A stretch of DNA of 42,667 bases from JBCCGR01 sp039029195 (GTDB lineage Bacteria > Pseudomonadota > Alphaproteobacteria > Rhizobiales > Rhizobiaceae), in the NCBI GenBank assembly GCA_039029195.1, contig JBCCGR010000040.1, positions 1 through 42,667 of the forward strand. Direction: 5' to 3'. Position 1 is the stretch's first letter. Every line of letters begins with the position of its first letter. Positions 8,041-16,305 of this stretch are shown piece by piece. A program made the position numbers and the translations under genes. The notes beneath the pieces are model-generated. The model was not told the DNA's origin. It did no database searches and was given only the letters and a program-made list of their open reading frames with translations.

Positions 8041-9366
8041 ATGTCTTACGAGATGATCGCGCTGTTGATGTTCGCCACGATGATGGTGCTGTTGTTCACC
8101 GGCCAACGTGTGTTTGGTGCTATCGGCTTCGTGGCGGTGATCGCCGCACTTGCCCTTTGGGGCGATCGAGGCGGGTTTGATATCGCCTTCTCGCAAAGCA
8201 TCAAACTCATGCGCTGGTACCCGCTACTGACGGTGCCGATGTTCGTCTTCATGGGTTACATTTTGTCTGAAAGCCGCATCGCCGACGATCTCTATCGCAT
8301 GTTTCACGTTTGGATGGGCGGGCTTCACGGTGGTCTGGCGATTGGTACCATCGGCCTGATGGTTCTCATCTCAGCCATGAATGGACTGTCCGTGGCGGGT
8401 ATGGCCATCGGGGCCACCATCGCCCTGCCGGAACTGCTGCGCAGGGGCTACGACAAACGCATGGTGACCGGAGTGATACAGGCGGGATCGTCGCTTGGCA
8501 TTCTGGTGCCGCCATCGGTGGTTCTGGTGCTCTATGCGATGATCGCGCGTCAGCCGGTTGGCCAGCTTTGGCTTGCAGGGGTGGTCCCGGGACTGATGAT
8601 GGCTGCAATGTTCATCATCTATATTGCGATACGCTGCCGATTGAACCCGAGTCTCGGCCCGGTCTTGTCTCAGGAAGACCGGGATATGCCAAAGGCGGAG
8701 AAGTACAGACTGCTCCTTGCGGGCATGCTGCCGCTCGTCATCTTTTTCTCGATGATGGTGCCATTCGTGAACGGCTGGACATCTCTTGTCGAAAGTTCGG
8801 CGATTGGCGCGATCACGGCATTTGTTGCAGCCGTGCTGAAACGGCGCATGACCTGGCAGGTATTCGAAACATCGGTTCGTAACACGCTCGGCATCACCTG
8901 CATGTTCATGTGGATCATTCTCGCCGCTCTGGCATTCGGCGCCGTGTTTGACGGACTTGGCGCGGTGAAGGCGATTGAAAATCTGTTCACCGAACAACTC
9001 GGCCTGTCACCCTGGACCATATTGATCCTCATGCAGTTGAGCTTCATCCTGATGGGAACATTCCTGGATGACACGGCCATGCTGGTGATTGTCGCGCCAC
9101 TCTACATTCCGCTTGTTGGCGCGCTTGATTTCAATCTCATCTGGTATGGTGTCCTGTACACGATCACCACACAGATTGCGTATATGACGCCACCATTTGG
9201 CTACAATCTGTTTCTGATGCGGGCCATGTCGCCGCCGGAAATAGGGCTGAAAGACATCTACAGATCAATCATTCCGTTCGTCGCGGTCATGGTGCTCGCA
9301 CTGACCACCATCATGGTCTTCCCACAGATCGCGCTCTGGCTTCCAGGAACGGTTTACGGGAATTAG
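8041..9366 (+). CDS. TRAP transporter large permease (DctM type)
   Basis: The start ATG at 8041 has GAGG seven bases upstream and lies two bases after the small-permease stop; an in-frame extension to 7933 would run back through that gene and is rejected. The 441-residue protein has about 12 hydrophobic segments. It carries family motifs such as AMNGLSVAGMAIGATIALPE (near 115-134), AGSSLGILVPPSVVLVLYAM (near 148-167) and MGTFLDDTAMLVIVAPLYIP (near 338-357). The last of these is the second DctM repeat with its conserved aspartates. The protein forms the sodium-driven channel of the uptake system. Confidence 0.94.
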   Translation: MSYEMIALLMFATMMVLLFTGQRVFGAIGFVAVIAALALWGDRGGFDIAFSQSIKLMRWYPLLTVPMFVFMGYILSESRIADDLYRMFHVWMGGLHGGLAIGTIGLMVLISAMNGLSVAGMAIGATIALPELLRRGYDKRMVTGVIQAGSSLGILVPPSVVLVLYAMIARQPVGQLWLAGVVPGLMMAAMFIIYIAIRCRLNPSLGPVLSQEDRDMPKAEKYRLLLAGMLPLVIFFSMMVPFVNGWTSLVESSAIGAITAFVAAVLKRRMTWQVFETSVRNTLGITCMFMWIILAALAFGAVFDGLGAVKAIENLFTEQLGLSPWTILILMQLSFILMGTFLDDTAMLVIVAPLYIPLVGALDFNLIWYGVLYTITTQIAYMTPPFGYNLFLMRAMSPPEIGLKDIYRSIIPFVAVMVLALTTIMVFPQIALWLPGTVYGN

Positions 9367-9413
9367 GCGACGGAGAAGCGCAGAGTTCAACCTTATCCAG
9401 CAAGGAGGATAGT

Positions 9414-10448
9414 ATGAAAACGAGACGTAGTTTTATCAAAGGCGCAGCGGTTGCCGCCCCGGCAGCCGCCCTGGCGACACCCGCCATCGCGCAATCCACG
9501 ATCAAGTGGCGCATGCAAACCTATGCCGGAGCGGCATTGGCAGCAGAAGTCGTGAAGCCGGCGGTTGAAACCTTCAACAAGATCGCCGGTGATCGGATGC
9601 AGATCGAACTGTTTACGGCTGATCAGCTTGTCCCAACCGGGGAACTGTTCCAGGCCATGCAGCGCGGCACAATCGATGCGGTGCAGTCGGATGATGACTC
9701 CATGGCATCTCCGACTGAAGTGACCGTTTTTGGCGGTTATTTCCCGTTCGGCTCGCGTTATTCGCTGGATGTGCCGGTTCTTTTCAACCAGTACGGTCTG
9801 AAGGAAATCTGGGATGCTGAATATGCCAAGGTGGGCGTCAAGCACATCTCGGCGGGTGCCTGTGATCCATGCCATTTCGCAACGAAAGAGCCCATCCGCT
9901 CTCTGGCTGATATGAAGGGCAAGAAGATCTTCACCTTCCCGACAGCGGGCCGCTTCCTGTCGCAGTTTGGTGTCGTGCCGGTGACGCTGCCGTGGGAAGA
10001 CATTGAAGTCGCCGTACAGACCGGCGAACTTGATGGCATTGCCTGGTCGGGCATCACCGAAGACTACACGGTGGGTTGGGCTGATGTGACCAACTACTTC
10101 CTCACCAACAATATCTCCGGCGCCTGGATTGGCCACTTCTTCGCCAATATGGGGCGCTGGGAAGAACTGCCGGATGATCTGAAAGCTCTGTTGATGGTCT
10201 GCATGGAGCAGAGCCACTACTATCGCCAGTGGTGGTATTGGGGTGGTGAAGCCAATCTCCGCGTCAATGGCACGAAGATGCAACTGACGACCATTCCCGA
10301 TGCGGAATGGGCACAGGTTGAAAATGCCGCCGTCAAATTCTGGGACGAAATTGCTGCAGAATCTGAAACGAAGTCGAAAATCGTCGGCATCTTCCGCAAA
10401 TACAACGAGGACATGCAAAAGGCCGGTCGGCCCTATCGCTACGGCTGA
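9414..10448 (+). CDS. TRAP transporter substrate-binding protein (DctP family), Tat-type signal
   Basis: An AAGGAGG site precedes the ATG. The N-terminus MKTRRSFIKGAAVAAPAA carries a twin-arginine motif (TRRSFIK) and a cleavable hydrophobic region ending near residue 26 (TPAIAQ|S), so the folded protein should be exported by Tat. The 344-residue protein has the layout of TRAP binding proteins of the TakP/YiaO type, including LADMKGKKIFTFPTAGRFLS near residues 164-183 and QTGELDGIAWSG near 202-213. That layout typically binds a carboxylate through an arginine. It is the third TRAP gene, 47 bp after the large permease, and is followed by a strong terminator-like hairpin. Confidence 0.93.
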   Translation: MKTRRSFIKGAAVAAPAAALATPAIAQSTIKWRMQTYAGAALAAEVVKPAVETFNKIAGDRMQIELFTADQLVPTGELFQAMQRGTIDAVQSDDDSMASPTEVTVFGGYFPFGSRYSLDVPVLFNQYGLKEIWDAEYAKVGVKHISAGACDPCHFATKEPIRSLADMKGKKIFTFPTAGRFLSQFGVVPVTLPWEDIEVAVQTGELDGIAWSGITEDYTVGWADVTNYFLTNNISGAWIGHFFANMGRWEELPDDLKALLMVCMEQSHYYRQWWYWGGEANLRVNGTKMQLTTIPDAEWAQVENAAVKFWDEIAAESETKSKIVGIFRKYNEDMQKAGRPYRYG

Positions 10449-10466
10449 TAATCGCTACAACTATGG

Positions 10467-10497
10467 AAGCGGGGCGCTGTTCGTGCCCCGCTTTTTT
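10467..10497 (+). terminator. Rho-independent terminator after the TRAP binding-protein gene
   Basis: An eight-base GC-rich stem (AGCGGGGC at 10468-10475 pairing with GCCCCGCT at 10485-10492) closes a nine-base loop and is followed by a run of T (10492-10497). It lies 19 bp after the stop of the binding-protein gene and 32 bp before the GS-family gene. It probably ends or attenuates transcription, which would raise the ratio of TRAP proteins to the downstream enzymes. Confidence 0.8.
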
Positions 10498-10528
10498 CAA
10501 GACGAAATGTGAACGGGGTACACAAACC

Positions 10529-11893
10529 ATGCCTGGCCTGCTGAGCTTTGATGAACTGAAGGTGATGGCCTCAGAGGGAACCATAGATACGGTTCTGGTG
10601 TGTCTGGTGGACATGCAGGGGCGGCTCATGGGTAAGCGGTTCCACGTCTCCAATTTTCTGGAAAGTGCTCACGAAGAGACCCATTGCTGCAACTATCTGC
10701 TGGCAACCGACCTCGAAATGGCGACCCCGGACGGTTACGCGTCCGCGAGCTGGCGTGATGGCTATGGCGACTATGTCATGCAGCCGGATATGTCGACGCT
10801 TCGCCTCATGCCGTGGCTCGAAGGTACGGCGATGGTGTTGTGTGACATTCTCGATCATCACACCCACAAACCGGTTCCCCACGCTCCACGTCAGGTTTTG
10901 AAAAACCAGATCGTCCGACTGCAGGCGCTGGGGCTTTCGCCGATGATGGCGACAGAGCTGGAGTTCTTCCTGTTCAAAAAGCCGCTCGACGAACTGCGCC
11001 GCGAAGGCTACCGGGATCTGGAAACGCTGGGACCTTACAACGAAGATTACAACATCCTCCAGACCACCAAGGAAGAGCATGTGATGCGCCCTGTGCGCAA
11101 CCATCTCTATGCGGCGGGTGTTCCGGTGGAAAACAGCAAGGGTGAGGCCGAGATTGGTCAGGAAGAACTAAACATCCGATATGCTGATGCGCTCGCCTGT
11201 GCCGACAATCACACAATCGCAAAACATGCGGTGAAGGAAATTGCCTGGCAGCAGGGTCATTCAGCGACCTTCCTGCCCAAGTGGCACCATGATCGCGTTG
11301 GCAGCGCCAGCCATGTACACATGTCGCTTTGGGCCAACGGCGCAAACGCCTTCCACGACGGTAATGCCGAACATGGCATGTCGGAAATGATGAAGAACTT
11401 CGTTGCAGGCGCAATCGCTCATGCACCGGAATGCATGTTCTTCTTTGCGCCCTACATCAATTCCTACAAGCGCTTCGCCAAGGGCACGTTTGCGCCGACA
11501 AAGGCCGCTTGGTCAGTGGACAACCGTACTGCCGGTTTCCGACTGTGTGGCGCTGGCACCAAAGCTGTGCGCATCGAGTGTCGTATTCCTGGTTCGGATA
11601 TCAATCCATACCTGACACAGGCTGCTTTGCTTGCGGCCGGCATCAAGGGAATTGAAGACAAGCTCGAACTGGCTCCGGCAACCACCGGTGATCTCTACGA
11701 AGATGACAGCGTGCCGGAAATCCCGAACTCCCTGCGCGCTGCCACCGAAACCCTTCGCGGGTCAAAACTGCTCCGGGAAGCGATGGGTGATGATGTTGTT
11801 GATCACTACACAAGATGCGCCGAGTGGGAGCAGGAAGAGTTTGACCGGGTGGTGACCGATTGGGAAATCGCCCGCGGATTTGAGAAGGCGTGA
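10529..11893 (+). CDS. Glutamine synthetase family protein (gamma-glutamyl ligase, PuuA-like)
   Basis: The ATG at 10529 (MPGLLSFDELKVMASE) is chosen over an in-frame codon at 10463, which lies in the terminator. The 454-residue length and the N-terminal half (DTVLVCLVDMQGRLMGKRF near 19-37) match type-III/PuuA-like ligases rather than housekeeping GlnA. Catalytic-domain signatures are visible: ATELEFFLF (146-154), ENSKGEAEIGQEELNIRYAD (near 203-222), SASHVHMSLW (near 258-267) and NRTAGFRLCG. Such enzymes use ATP to join glutamate to an amine. Its stop overlaps the GTG start of an aldehyde dehydrogenase. The two resemble the first and third steps of the gamma-glutamylated putrescine or ethanolamine pathways. 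The amine is not known. Confidence 0.88.
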   Translation: MPGLLSFDELKVMASEGTIDTVLVCLVDMQGRLMGKRFHVSNFLESAHEETHCCNYLLATDLEMATPDGYASASWRDGYGDYVMQPDMSTLRLMPWLEGTAMVLCDILDHHTHKPVPHAPRQVLKNQIVRLQALGLSPMMATELEFFLFKKPLDELRREGYRDLETLGPYNEDYNILQTTKEEHVMRPVRNHLYAAGVPVENSKGEAEIGQEELNIRYADALACADNHTIAKHAVKEIAWQQGHSATFLPKWHHDRVGSASHVHMSLWANGANAFHDGNAEHGMSEMMKNFVAGAIAHAPECMFFFAPYINSYKRFAKGTFAPTKAAWSVDNRTAGFRLCGAGTKAVRIECRIPGSDINPYLTQAALLAAGIKGIEDKLELAPATTGDLYEDDSVPEIPNSLRAATETLRGSKLLREAMGDDVVDHYTRCAEWEQEEFDRVVTDWEIARGFEKA

Positions 11894-13278
11894 CCGAAGT
11901 GACCAAGACGATCAAATGCATTTCACCCATTGATGGTTCACTCTACGCCGAGCGCGCCTGCTTATCGCTCGATGAAGCAAGGGAAAAACTGATAGCCGCA
12001 AAGGTGGCTCAAGCGGACTGGGCACAAACACCAATTGGCGAGCGCGTCGACCTTGTGAAAAAGGCCGTTGCCTTCATCGGCGAAACTACGGATCGCATGG
12101 TATCGGAGCTTGCCCATCAGATGGGCCGGCCAATCCGTTATGGCGGCGAGTTTGGCGGCTTCGAAGAGCGGGCGCTCTACATGGCATCCATCGCCGAAGA
12201 GGCTCTGAAACCAATCGAGATAGAGAGTTCGGGCGCATTTGTTCGAAAGATCGAGCGCGAACCTCAAGGTGTGGTGTTCGTGGTGGCGCCGTGGAACTAC
12301 CCCTATATGACCGCAATCAACACGATTGCCCCCGCGCTGATTGCGGGCAACTCGGTGGTGCTGAAACATGCCTCACAAACCATTCTTGTGGGTGAACATC
12401 TTGCTGATGCATTTGCCGCTGCCGGGTTGCCCGTCGGTGTATTCACGAATGTGGCTCTCGATCACGAAACAACGTCGGCACTCATTGGTGAGGGGCATTT
12501 CGGCTTCGTGAATTTCACGGGCTCGGTTGGTGGTGGTCGCGCCATGGAGGAAGCGGCTGCAGGGACCTTCACCGCAGTTTCCACAGAACTTGGCGGCAAG
12601 GACCCGGGTTATGCTCGCGCCGATGCTGATCTCGACGCTGCGGTCGACACACTGATCGACGGCGCGATGTTCAATTCCGGCCAGTGTTGCTGCGGCATAG
12701 AGCGGATTTATGTGCATGAAAACCTGTTTGAAGCTTTCGTTGAAAAGGCCGTTGCCCTCGTGAACAGCTACAAGCTCGGCGACCCGTTTGATCCTGAAAC
12801 GACCATTGGGCCGATGGCTAATATTCGCTTTGCCAATGAGGTGCGGGCGCAGATTTCCGAATCCGTTGCTGATGGCTCAATAGCCCATATCGAGACCATG
12901 CCCGCCGACGATGGCGGCACCTATCTCACGCCGCAGATCCTCACCAATGTGAGCCACGATATGCGCATCATGCGAGATGAAACATTTGGTCCCGCGGTGG
13001 GCATCATGTCCGTCAAAGACGATGAAGAGGCGATCGCGTTGATGAACGACAGCCAGTTCGGGTTGACCTGTTCACTCTGGACAAATGACACCGATAATGC
13101 GCTAGAGATTGGCCGCAGGCTGGAAACCGGCACAGTCTTCATGAACCGCTGCGATTATCTCGATCCTGCCCTATGCTGGACAGGCTGCAAGGATACGGGC
13201 CGTGGCGCGGGGCTTTCGGTGCTGGGCTTCCACTCATTGACACGACCCAAATCCTACCATCTGAAAATTCTGGGCTGA
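11890..13278 (+). CDS. Aldehyde dehydrogenase family protein
   Basis: A GTG start overlaps the GS-family stop by 4 bp. The 462-residue protein has the NAD-binding and catalytic motifs of the ALDH superfamily: VVAPWNYPYMTAINTIAPAL near residues 134-153, FTGSVGGGRAME, the general base Glu in VSTELGGKDP, and the nucleophile in FNSGQCCCGIERI, where the FxxxGQxC spacing places the active Cys second in the CCC run. It probably oxidises an aldehyde produced from a gamma-glutamylated intermediate, acting like PuuC, but the specific substrate cannot be read. The thiamine riboswitch begins about 90 bp after its stop. Confidence 0.92.
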   Translation: MTEVTKTIKCISPIDGSLYAERACLSLDEAREKLIAAKVAQADWAQTPIGERVDLVKKAVAFIGETTDRMVSELAHQMGRPIRYGGEFGGFEERALYMASIAEEALKPIEIESSGAFVRKIEREPQGVVFVVAPWNYPYMTAINTIAPALIAGNSVVLKHASQTILVGEHLADAFAAAGLPVGVFTNVALDHETTSALIGEGHFGFVNFTGSVGGGRAMEEAAAGTFTAVSTELGGKDPGYARADADLDAAVDTLIDGAMFNSGQCCCGIERIYVHENLFEAFVEKAVALVNSYKLGDPFDPETTIGPMANIRFANEVRAQISESVADGSIAHIETMPADDGGTYLTPQILTNVSHDMRIMRDETFGPAVGIMSVKDDEEAIALMNDSQFGLTCSLWTNDTDNALEIGRRLETGTVFMNRCDYLDPALCWTGCKDTGRGAGLSVLGFHSLTRPKSYHLKILG

Positions 13279-13371
13279 TTGCCCCCGGCAACCCTCGACA
13301 CTCCGATCCGGTAGCAGGCGCCGCTGTTCTTTGTTTGACAGCCGTCACGCGCGACTGTAACGAGAAACCAT

Positions 13372-13468
13372 CTGTTGGGGTGCCCGGCTTCTGAAGCCAA
13401 GGGCTGAGATGCTTGAGTAAAGCGAACCCATTGAACCTGACCCGGTTAGGACCGGCGGAGGAAACAGG
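13372..13468 (+). ncRNA. TPP (THI-box) riboswitch
   Basis: The leader contains the conserved thi-box elements in order: GGGGTGCCC at about 13377-13385, GGGCTGAGATG at 13401-13411, AACCCATTGAACCTGACCCG at 13425-13444, and GGTTAGGACCGGCGGAGGAAACA running to 13466 with the 3' GGAGGAAACA strand. These form the P2/P3 pyrimidine-sensor and P4/P5 pyrophosphate-sensor helices known to bind thiamine pyrophosphate. It sits about 110 bp upstream of thiD and should turn off the thi operon when TPP is abundant. Confidence 0.96.
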
Positions 13469-13530
13469 ATTTGGGTTTGTAAAACAACCCTGAGAAACGT
13501 TCCCCGCAAAGTCCTCACTGGCGAGAGCCG

Positions 13531-13547
13531 ATGCTCAGAAGGAGCAT
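13531..13547 (+). promoter_or_regulatory. Possible riboswitch expression-platform hairpin
   Basis: ATGCTC at 13531-13536 pairs with GAGCAT at 13542-13547 around a five-base loop. The hairpin covers an AGGAG sequence (13540-13544) in the leader between the TPP aptamer and thiD. No run of U follows, so it looks more like a translational or Rho-related switch than an intrinsic terminator. The AGGAG is too far (18 nt) from the ATG at 13563 to be its normal ribosome site, which makes this call tentative. Confidence 0.3.
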
Positions 13548-13577
13548 TCGACTCATCACGTGATGACGAGGACTGAT

Positions 13578-14372
13578 ATGGCCATTGCGCTCACCATAGC
13601 AGGATCGGACAGTGGCGGCGGTGCAGGCATCCAAGCCGATCTGAAAGCGTTTTCAGCTCTGGGCGTCTATGGTGCCAGTGTGATTACAGCCGTGACCGCG
13701 CAAAACACATGCGATGTCACGGCCATTCACCCCATTCCCACCGACGTGATCACCGCCCAGATTGATGCGGTTCTGTCTGACCTTTCAGTCGTTGCGATCA
13801 AGATCGGCATGTTAGGTGATCCCGCAACGACCAGATGTGTCGCCGACGCGATTGCCGACTTTGACGGCCCGGTGGTGCTTGACCCGGTCATGGTCGCCAA
13901 ATCGGGTGCCGTGCTTTTGGCAGACGAGGCAGTGTCAGCCTTGCACGATCATCTCATTCCCCGCGCGACCGTGTTGACCCCAAACATTCCCGAAGCCGCC
14001 AAATTGCTCCGGGTCGAAGAAGCCACCACCGACGATGCCTTGAAAGAACAAGGTCGGGCGTTGTTGGAGATGGGTCCAAAGGCTGTGCTCATGAAGGGCG
14101 GGCATGGCAAAGGTTCGATTTGCACCGACTGGCTGATCACCGCCGCTGGCGCTATCGCGCTCCAGTCGGAGCGCGTTGAAACCAAAAACACTCACGGCAC
14201 GGGCTGCAGCTATTCTGCTGCCATCGCCGCCGGACTAGCCAAAGGAATTGGCATGGAGGAAGCGGTTCGGGCCGCCCATGGCTGGCTGAGCGAAGCCATT
14301 CGGCGCGCCGATGAACTCAATGTGGGCCATGGCCACGGTCCAGTGCACCATTTCCACAAGGTTTGGGCGTGA
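13578..14372 (+). CDS. thiD: Hydroxymethylpyrimidine/phosphomethylpyrimidine kinase ThiD
   Basis: The ATG at 13578 has GAGG six bases upstream and yields MAIALTIAGSDSGGGAG, the usual ThiD N-terminus. ATG 13563 and GTG 13560 are in-frame alternatives. The 264-residue kinase has the substrate motif IAGSDSGGGAGIQADLKAF at residues 7-25 and the ribokinase-family anion hole NTHGTGCSYSAAIAAG near 206-221. It phosphorylates HMP and then HMP-P to HMP-PP for thiamin synthesis. It is the first gene under the TPP riboswitch and overlaps thiO by 4 bp (GTGA). Confidence 0.96.
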   Translation: MAIALTIAGSDSGGGAGIQADLKAFSALGVYGASVITAVTAQNTCDVTAIHPIPTDVITAQIDAVLSDLSVVAIKIGMLGDPATTRCVADAIADFDGPVVLDPVMVAKSGAVLLADEAVSALHDHLIPRATVLTPNIPEAAKLLRVEEATTDDALKEQGRALLEMGPKAVLMKGGHGKGSICTDWLITAAGAIALQSERVETKNTHGTGCSYSAAIAAGLAKGIGMEEAVRAAHGWLSEAIRRADELNVGHGHGPVHHFHKVWA

Positions 14373-15343
14373 GTGAACCTGCCACGATATTGGGCTGCGG
14401 GGTCATGGGCCTTTGCGTGGCGGCAGAATTGTCAGCACGCGATTTAAAAGTGCGCATGATCGACCCGCAATCCGGACCCGGACCGCAAAGCTGCTCCTGG
14501 TGGGCGGGCGGAATGCTCGCGCCCGACTGTGAAAGCGAACTCGCCGAAGAGCCGGTGGTTCGGCTTGGCCGCGATGCTGTGAATTGGTGGGAAGGGCAGG
14601 GCGCGTCCGTCACCCACAACGGATCGCTGGTTTTGGCGCTTGACCGCGATCAGGGCGAACTCAAAAGGTTCGCGCGGCGCACTCAAAACCACGAGTGGCT
14701 TGATCGATCTGGTGTTGAACGTCTCGAACCGCACCTGGCGGAACGGTTCGACAGCGCTTTGTTCATGCAGGCTGAAGCGCACCTCAACCCACGCAAGACC
14801 ATCCTTGATTTGAAAGACCGGCTGATCCGCAATGGTGTGGAAGTCAGCGAAGATGGTACCCCGTCCGGCGAGACCATCGATTGCACTGGTCTTGCTGCGA
14901 AAGGGGCACTTGCTGAGCTGCGCGGTGTCAAAGGTGAGATGGTGATTTTGCGAACCGGTGAAATCGAACTCTCACGGCCCGTCCGCCTGCTTCATCCGCG
15001 CTTTCCGCTCTATATCGTGCCGCGCGGCGACGGGGTGTTCATGCTGGGTGCCACTCAGCTTGAAAGCGGCGAGCGCCACGGGGCAACCGTGCGCTCGGTG
15101 GTGGAACTGTTGAACGCAGCCTATGCACTGCATCCAGCATTCGCCGAAGCCGAGATTGTCGAAATTGGCATGGATGCCCGACCCGCCTTTCCCGATAATC
15201 TGCCTCGCATTTCCAGGATTGGTGAAACGCTGTTCGCCAATGGCCTGTTCCGGCACGGTTTTCTGCTTGCGCCAGCGGTCGCGTGCATGGTGGCGGACTA
15301 TCTGACCAACGGTAAAACCCCGGAGTTTTGGCATGCGCATTGA
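14369..15343 (+). CDS. thiO: Glycine oxidase ThiO
   Basis: The GTG at 14369 overlaps the thiD stop (GTGA); an upstream TTG at 14363 is less likely. The 324-residue FAD enzyme begins with the Rossmann signature ATILGCGVMGLCVAAELSA and ends with the DAO-family FAD-contact region ANGLFRHGFLLAPAVACMVA near residues 290-309. ThiO oxidises glycine to the imine dehydroglycine that ThiG uses to build the thiazole ring in aerobic bacteria. The thiO-thiS-thiG order and the 11-bp overlap with thiS support the assignment. A trans-acting ThiH is not needed. Confidence 0.93.
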   Translation: MSEPATILGCGVMGLCVAAELSARDLKVRMIDPQSGPGPQSCSWWAGGMLAPDCESELAEEPVVRLGRDAVNWWEGQGASVTHNGSLVLALDRDQGELKRFARRTQNHEWLDRSGVERLEPHLAERFDSALFMQAEAHLNPRKTILDLKDRLIRNGVEVSEDGTPSGETIDCTGLAAKGALAELRGVKGEMVILRTGEIELSRPVRLLHPRFPLYIVPRGDGVFMLGATQLESGERHGATVRSVVELLNAAYALHPAFAEAEIVEIGMDARPAFPDNLPRISRIGETLFANGLFRHGFLLAPAVACMVADYLTNGKTPEFWHAH

Positions 15344-15530
15344 GGTGAACGGCGATCCGGTGGACGTGAAAGGTCAGACGCTCACAGCCATCCTAGAAGA
15401 GCTCGGACACGCAGACGCTCGTGTGGCGACTGCGGTGAATGAGGAGTTCGTTCCAATCACGTTGCGAGACCAGACCGCGCTCAACGAGGGTGACCGGCTG
15501 GAGATCGTTGCCCCCAGGCAGGGAGGGTAG
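15333..15530 (+). CDS. thiS: Sulfur carrier protein ThiS
   Basis: This 65-residue beta-grasp protein starts MRIEVNGDPVDV and ends RLEIVAPRQGG. The C-terminal Gly-Gly is the site that is adenylated and converted to a thiocarboxylate, the sulfur donor for the thiazole. The conserved segment VATAVNEEFVP near residues 31-41 and the length are typical. It overlaps thiO by 11 bp and is separated from thiG by one base. No thiF is in this operon; the activating E1-like enzyme is presumably encoded elsewhere. Confidence 0.96.
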   Translation: MRIEVNGDPVDVKGQTLTAILEELGHADARVATAVNEEFVPITLRDQTALNEGDRLEIVAPRQGG

Positions 15531-15531
15531 A

Positions 15532-16305
15532 ATGCCAACATTCTACGGCAAAGAGATTGCCTCCCGGCTGATGCTGGGAACCGCGCAATACCCATCACCC
15601 GCCATTTTGGCCGACGCGTTCCGACGCTCCCGAGCCGGAATTGCAACCGTGTCCGTACGCCGTGAAGCGGGAAGTGACCGGGCAGGGCAGGATTTCTGGT
15701 CGCTGATCCGGGAACTGGGTGTTGCCGTTCTGCCCAACACCGCCGGCTGCTACTCGGTCAAGGAGGCCGTCACCACGGCTCATATGGCGCGGGAACTGTT
15801 TGAGACCAACTGGATCAAACTGGAATTGATCGGAAATGCCGACACGTTGCAGCCGGACCCGTTTGCGCTCGTTGAAGCGGCAAAAATTCTGACGGGCGAC
15901 GGGTTCGAAGTGTTCCCGTACTGCACCGAAGATCTGGTCCTGTGCGAAAAACTGGTCGAAGCCGGTTGCCAGGTGCTGATGCCGTGGGGTGCCCCCATCG
16001 GGACCGGGCTTGGGCTCAACAATATCTACGGCCTGCGAAGCCTGCGGGCGCATTTTCCTGATTTGCCGCTGGTGGTGGATGCCGGTCTGGGCCTTCCAAG
16101 CCAGGCAGCGCACGCGATGGAACTGGGCCTTGATGCAATTTTGCTCAACACGGCAGTCGCCAAGGCTGGAGACCCCGCCGCCATGGCAGAGGCCTTTGCC
16201 AAAGCCATTGAGGCTGGCGCACTTGCCCATGAAGCAGACCCCATGGAGCCGCGCGATATGGCGGCTCCTTCAACCCCCCTTATTGGAAAGGCGATGCTCG
16301 ACTGA
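15532..16305 (+). CDS. thiG: Thiazole synthase ThiG
   Basis: The ATG at 15532 follows GGGAGGG and lies one base after the thiS stop; a longer in-frame reading from 15439 runs through thiS and is rejected. The 257-residue TIM barrel carries Lys96 in NWIKLELIG, the residue that forms the imine with 1-deoxy-D-xylulose 5-phosphate. It also has the signatures MPWGAPIGTGLG near 150-161 and VVDAGLGLPSQAAHAMELG near 181-199. It condenses DXP, dehydroglycine and ThiS-thiocarboxylate to thiazole phosphate. Its stop overlaps the thiE start (TGATG). Confidence 0.97.
   Translation: MPTFYGKEIASRLMLGTAQYPSPAILADAFRRSRAGIATVSVRREAGSDRAGQDFWSLIRELGVAVLPNTAGCYSVKEAVTTAHMARELFETNWIKLELIGNADTLQPDPFALVEAAKILTGDGFEVFPYCTEDLVLCEKLVEAGCQVLMPWGAPIGTGLGLNNIYGLRSLRAHFPDLPLVVDAGLGLPSQAAHAMELGLDAILLNTAVAKAGDPAAMAEAFAKAIEAGALAHEADPMEPRDMAAPSTPLIGKAMLD

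Noticed and set aside
9393..10418. Minus-strand 341-codon open frame
   Set aside because: Antisense to the TRAP binding-protein gene, which has a signal peptide, ribosome site and family motifs; the antisense frame has none.
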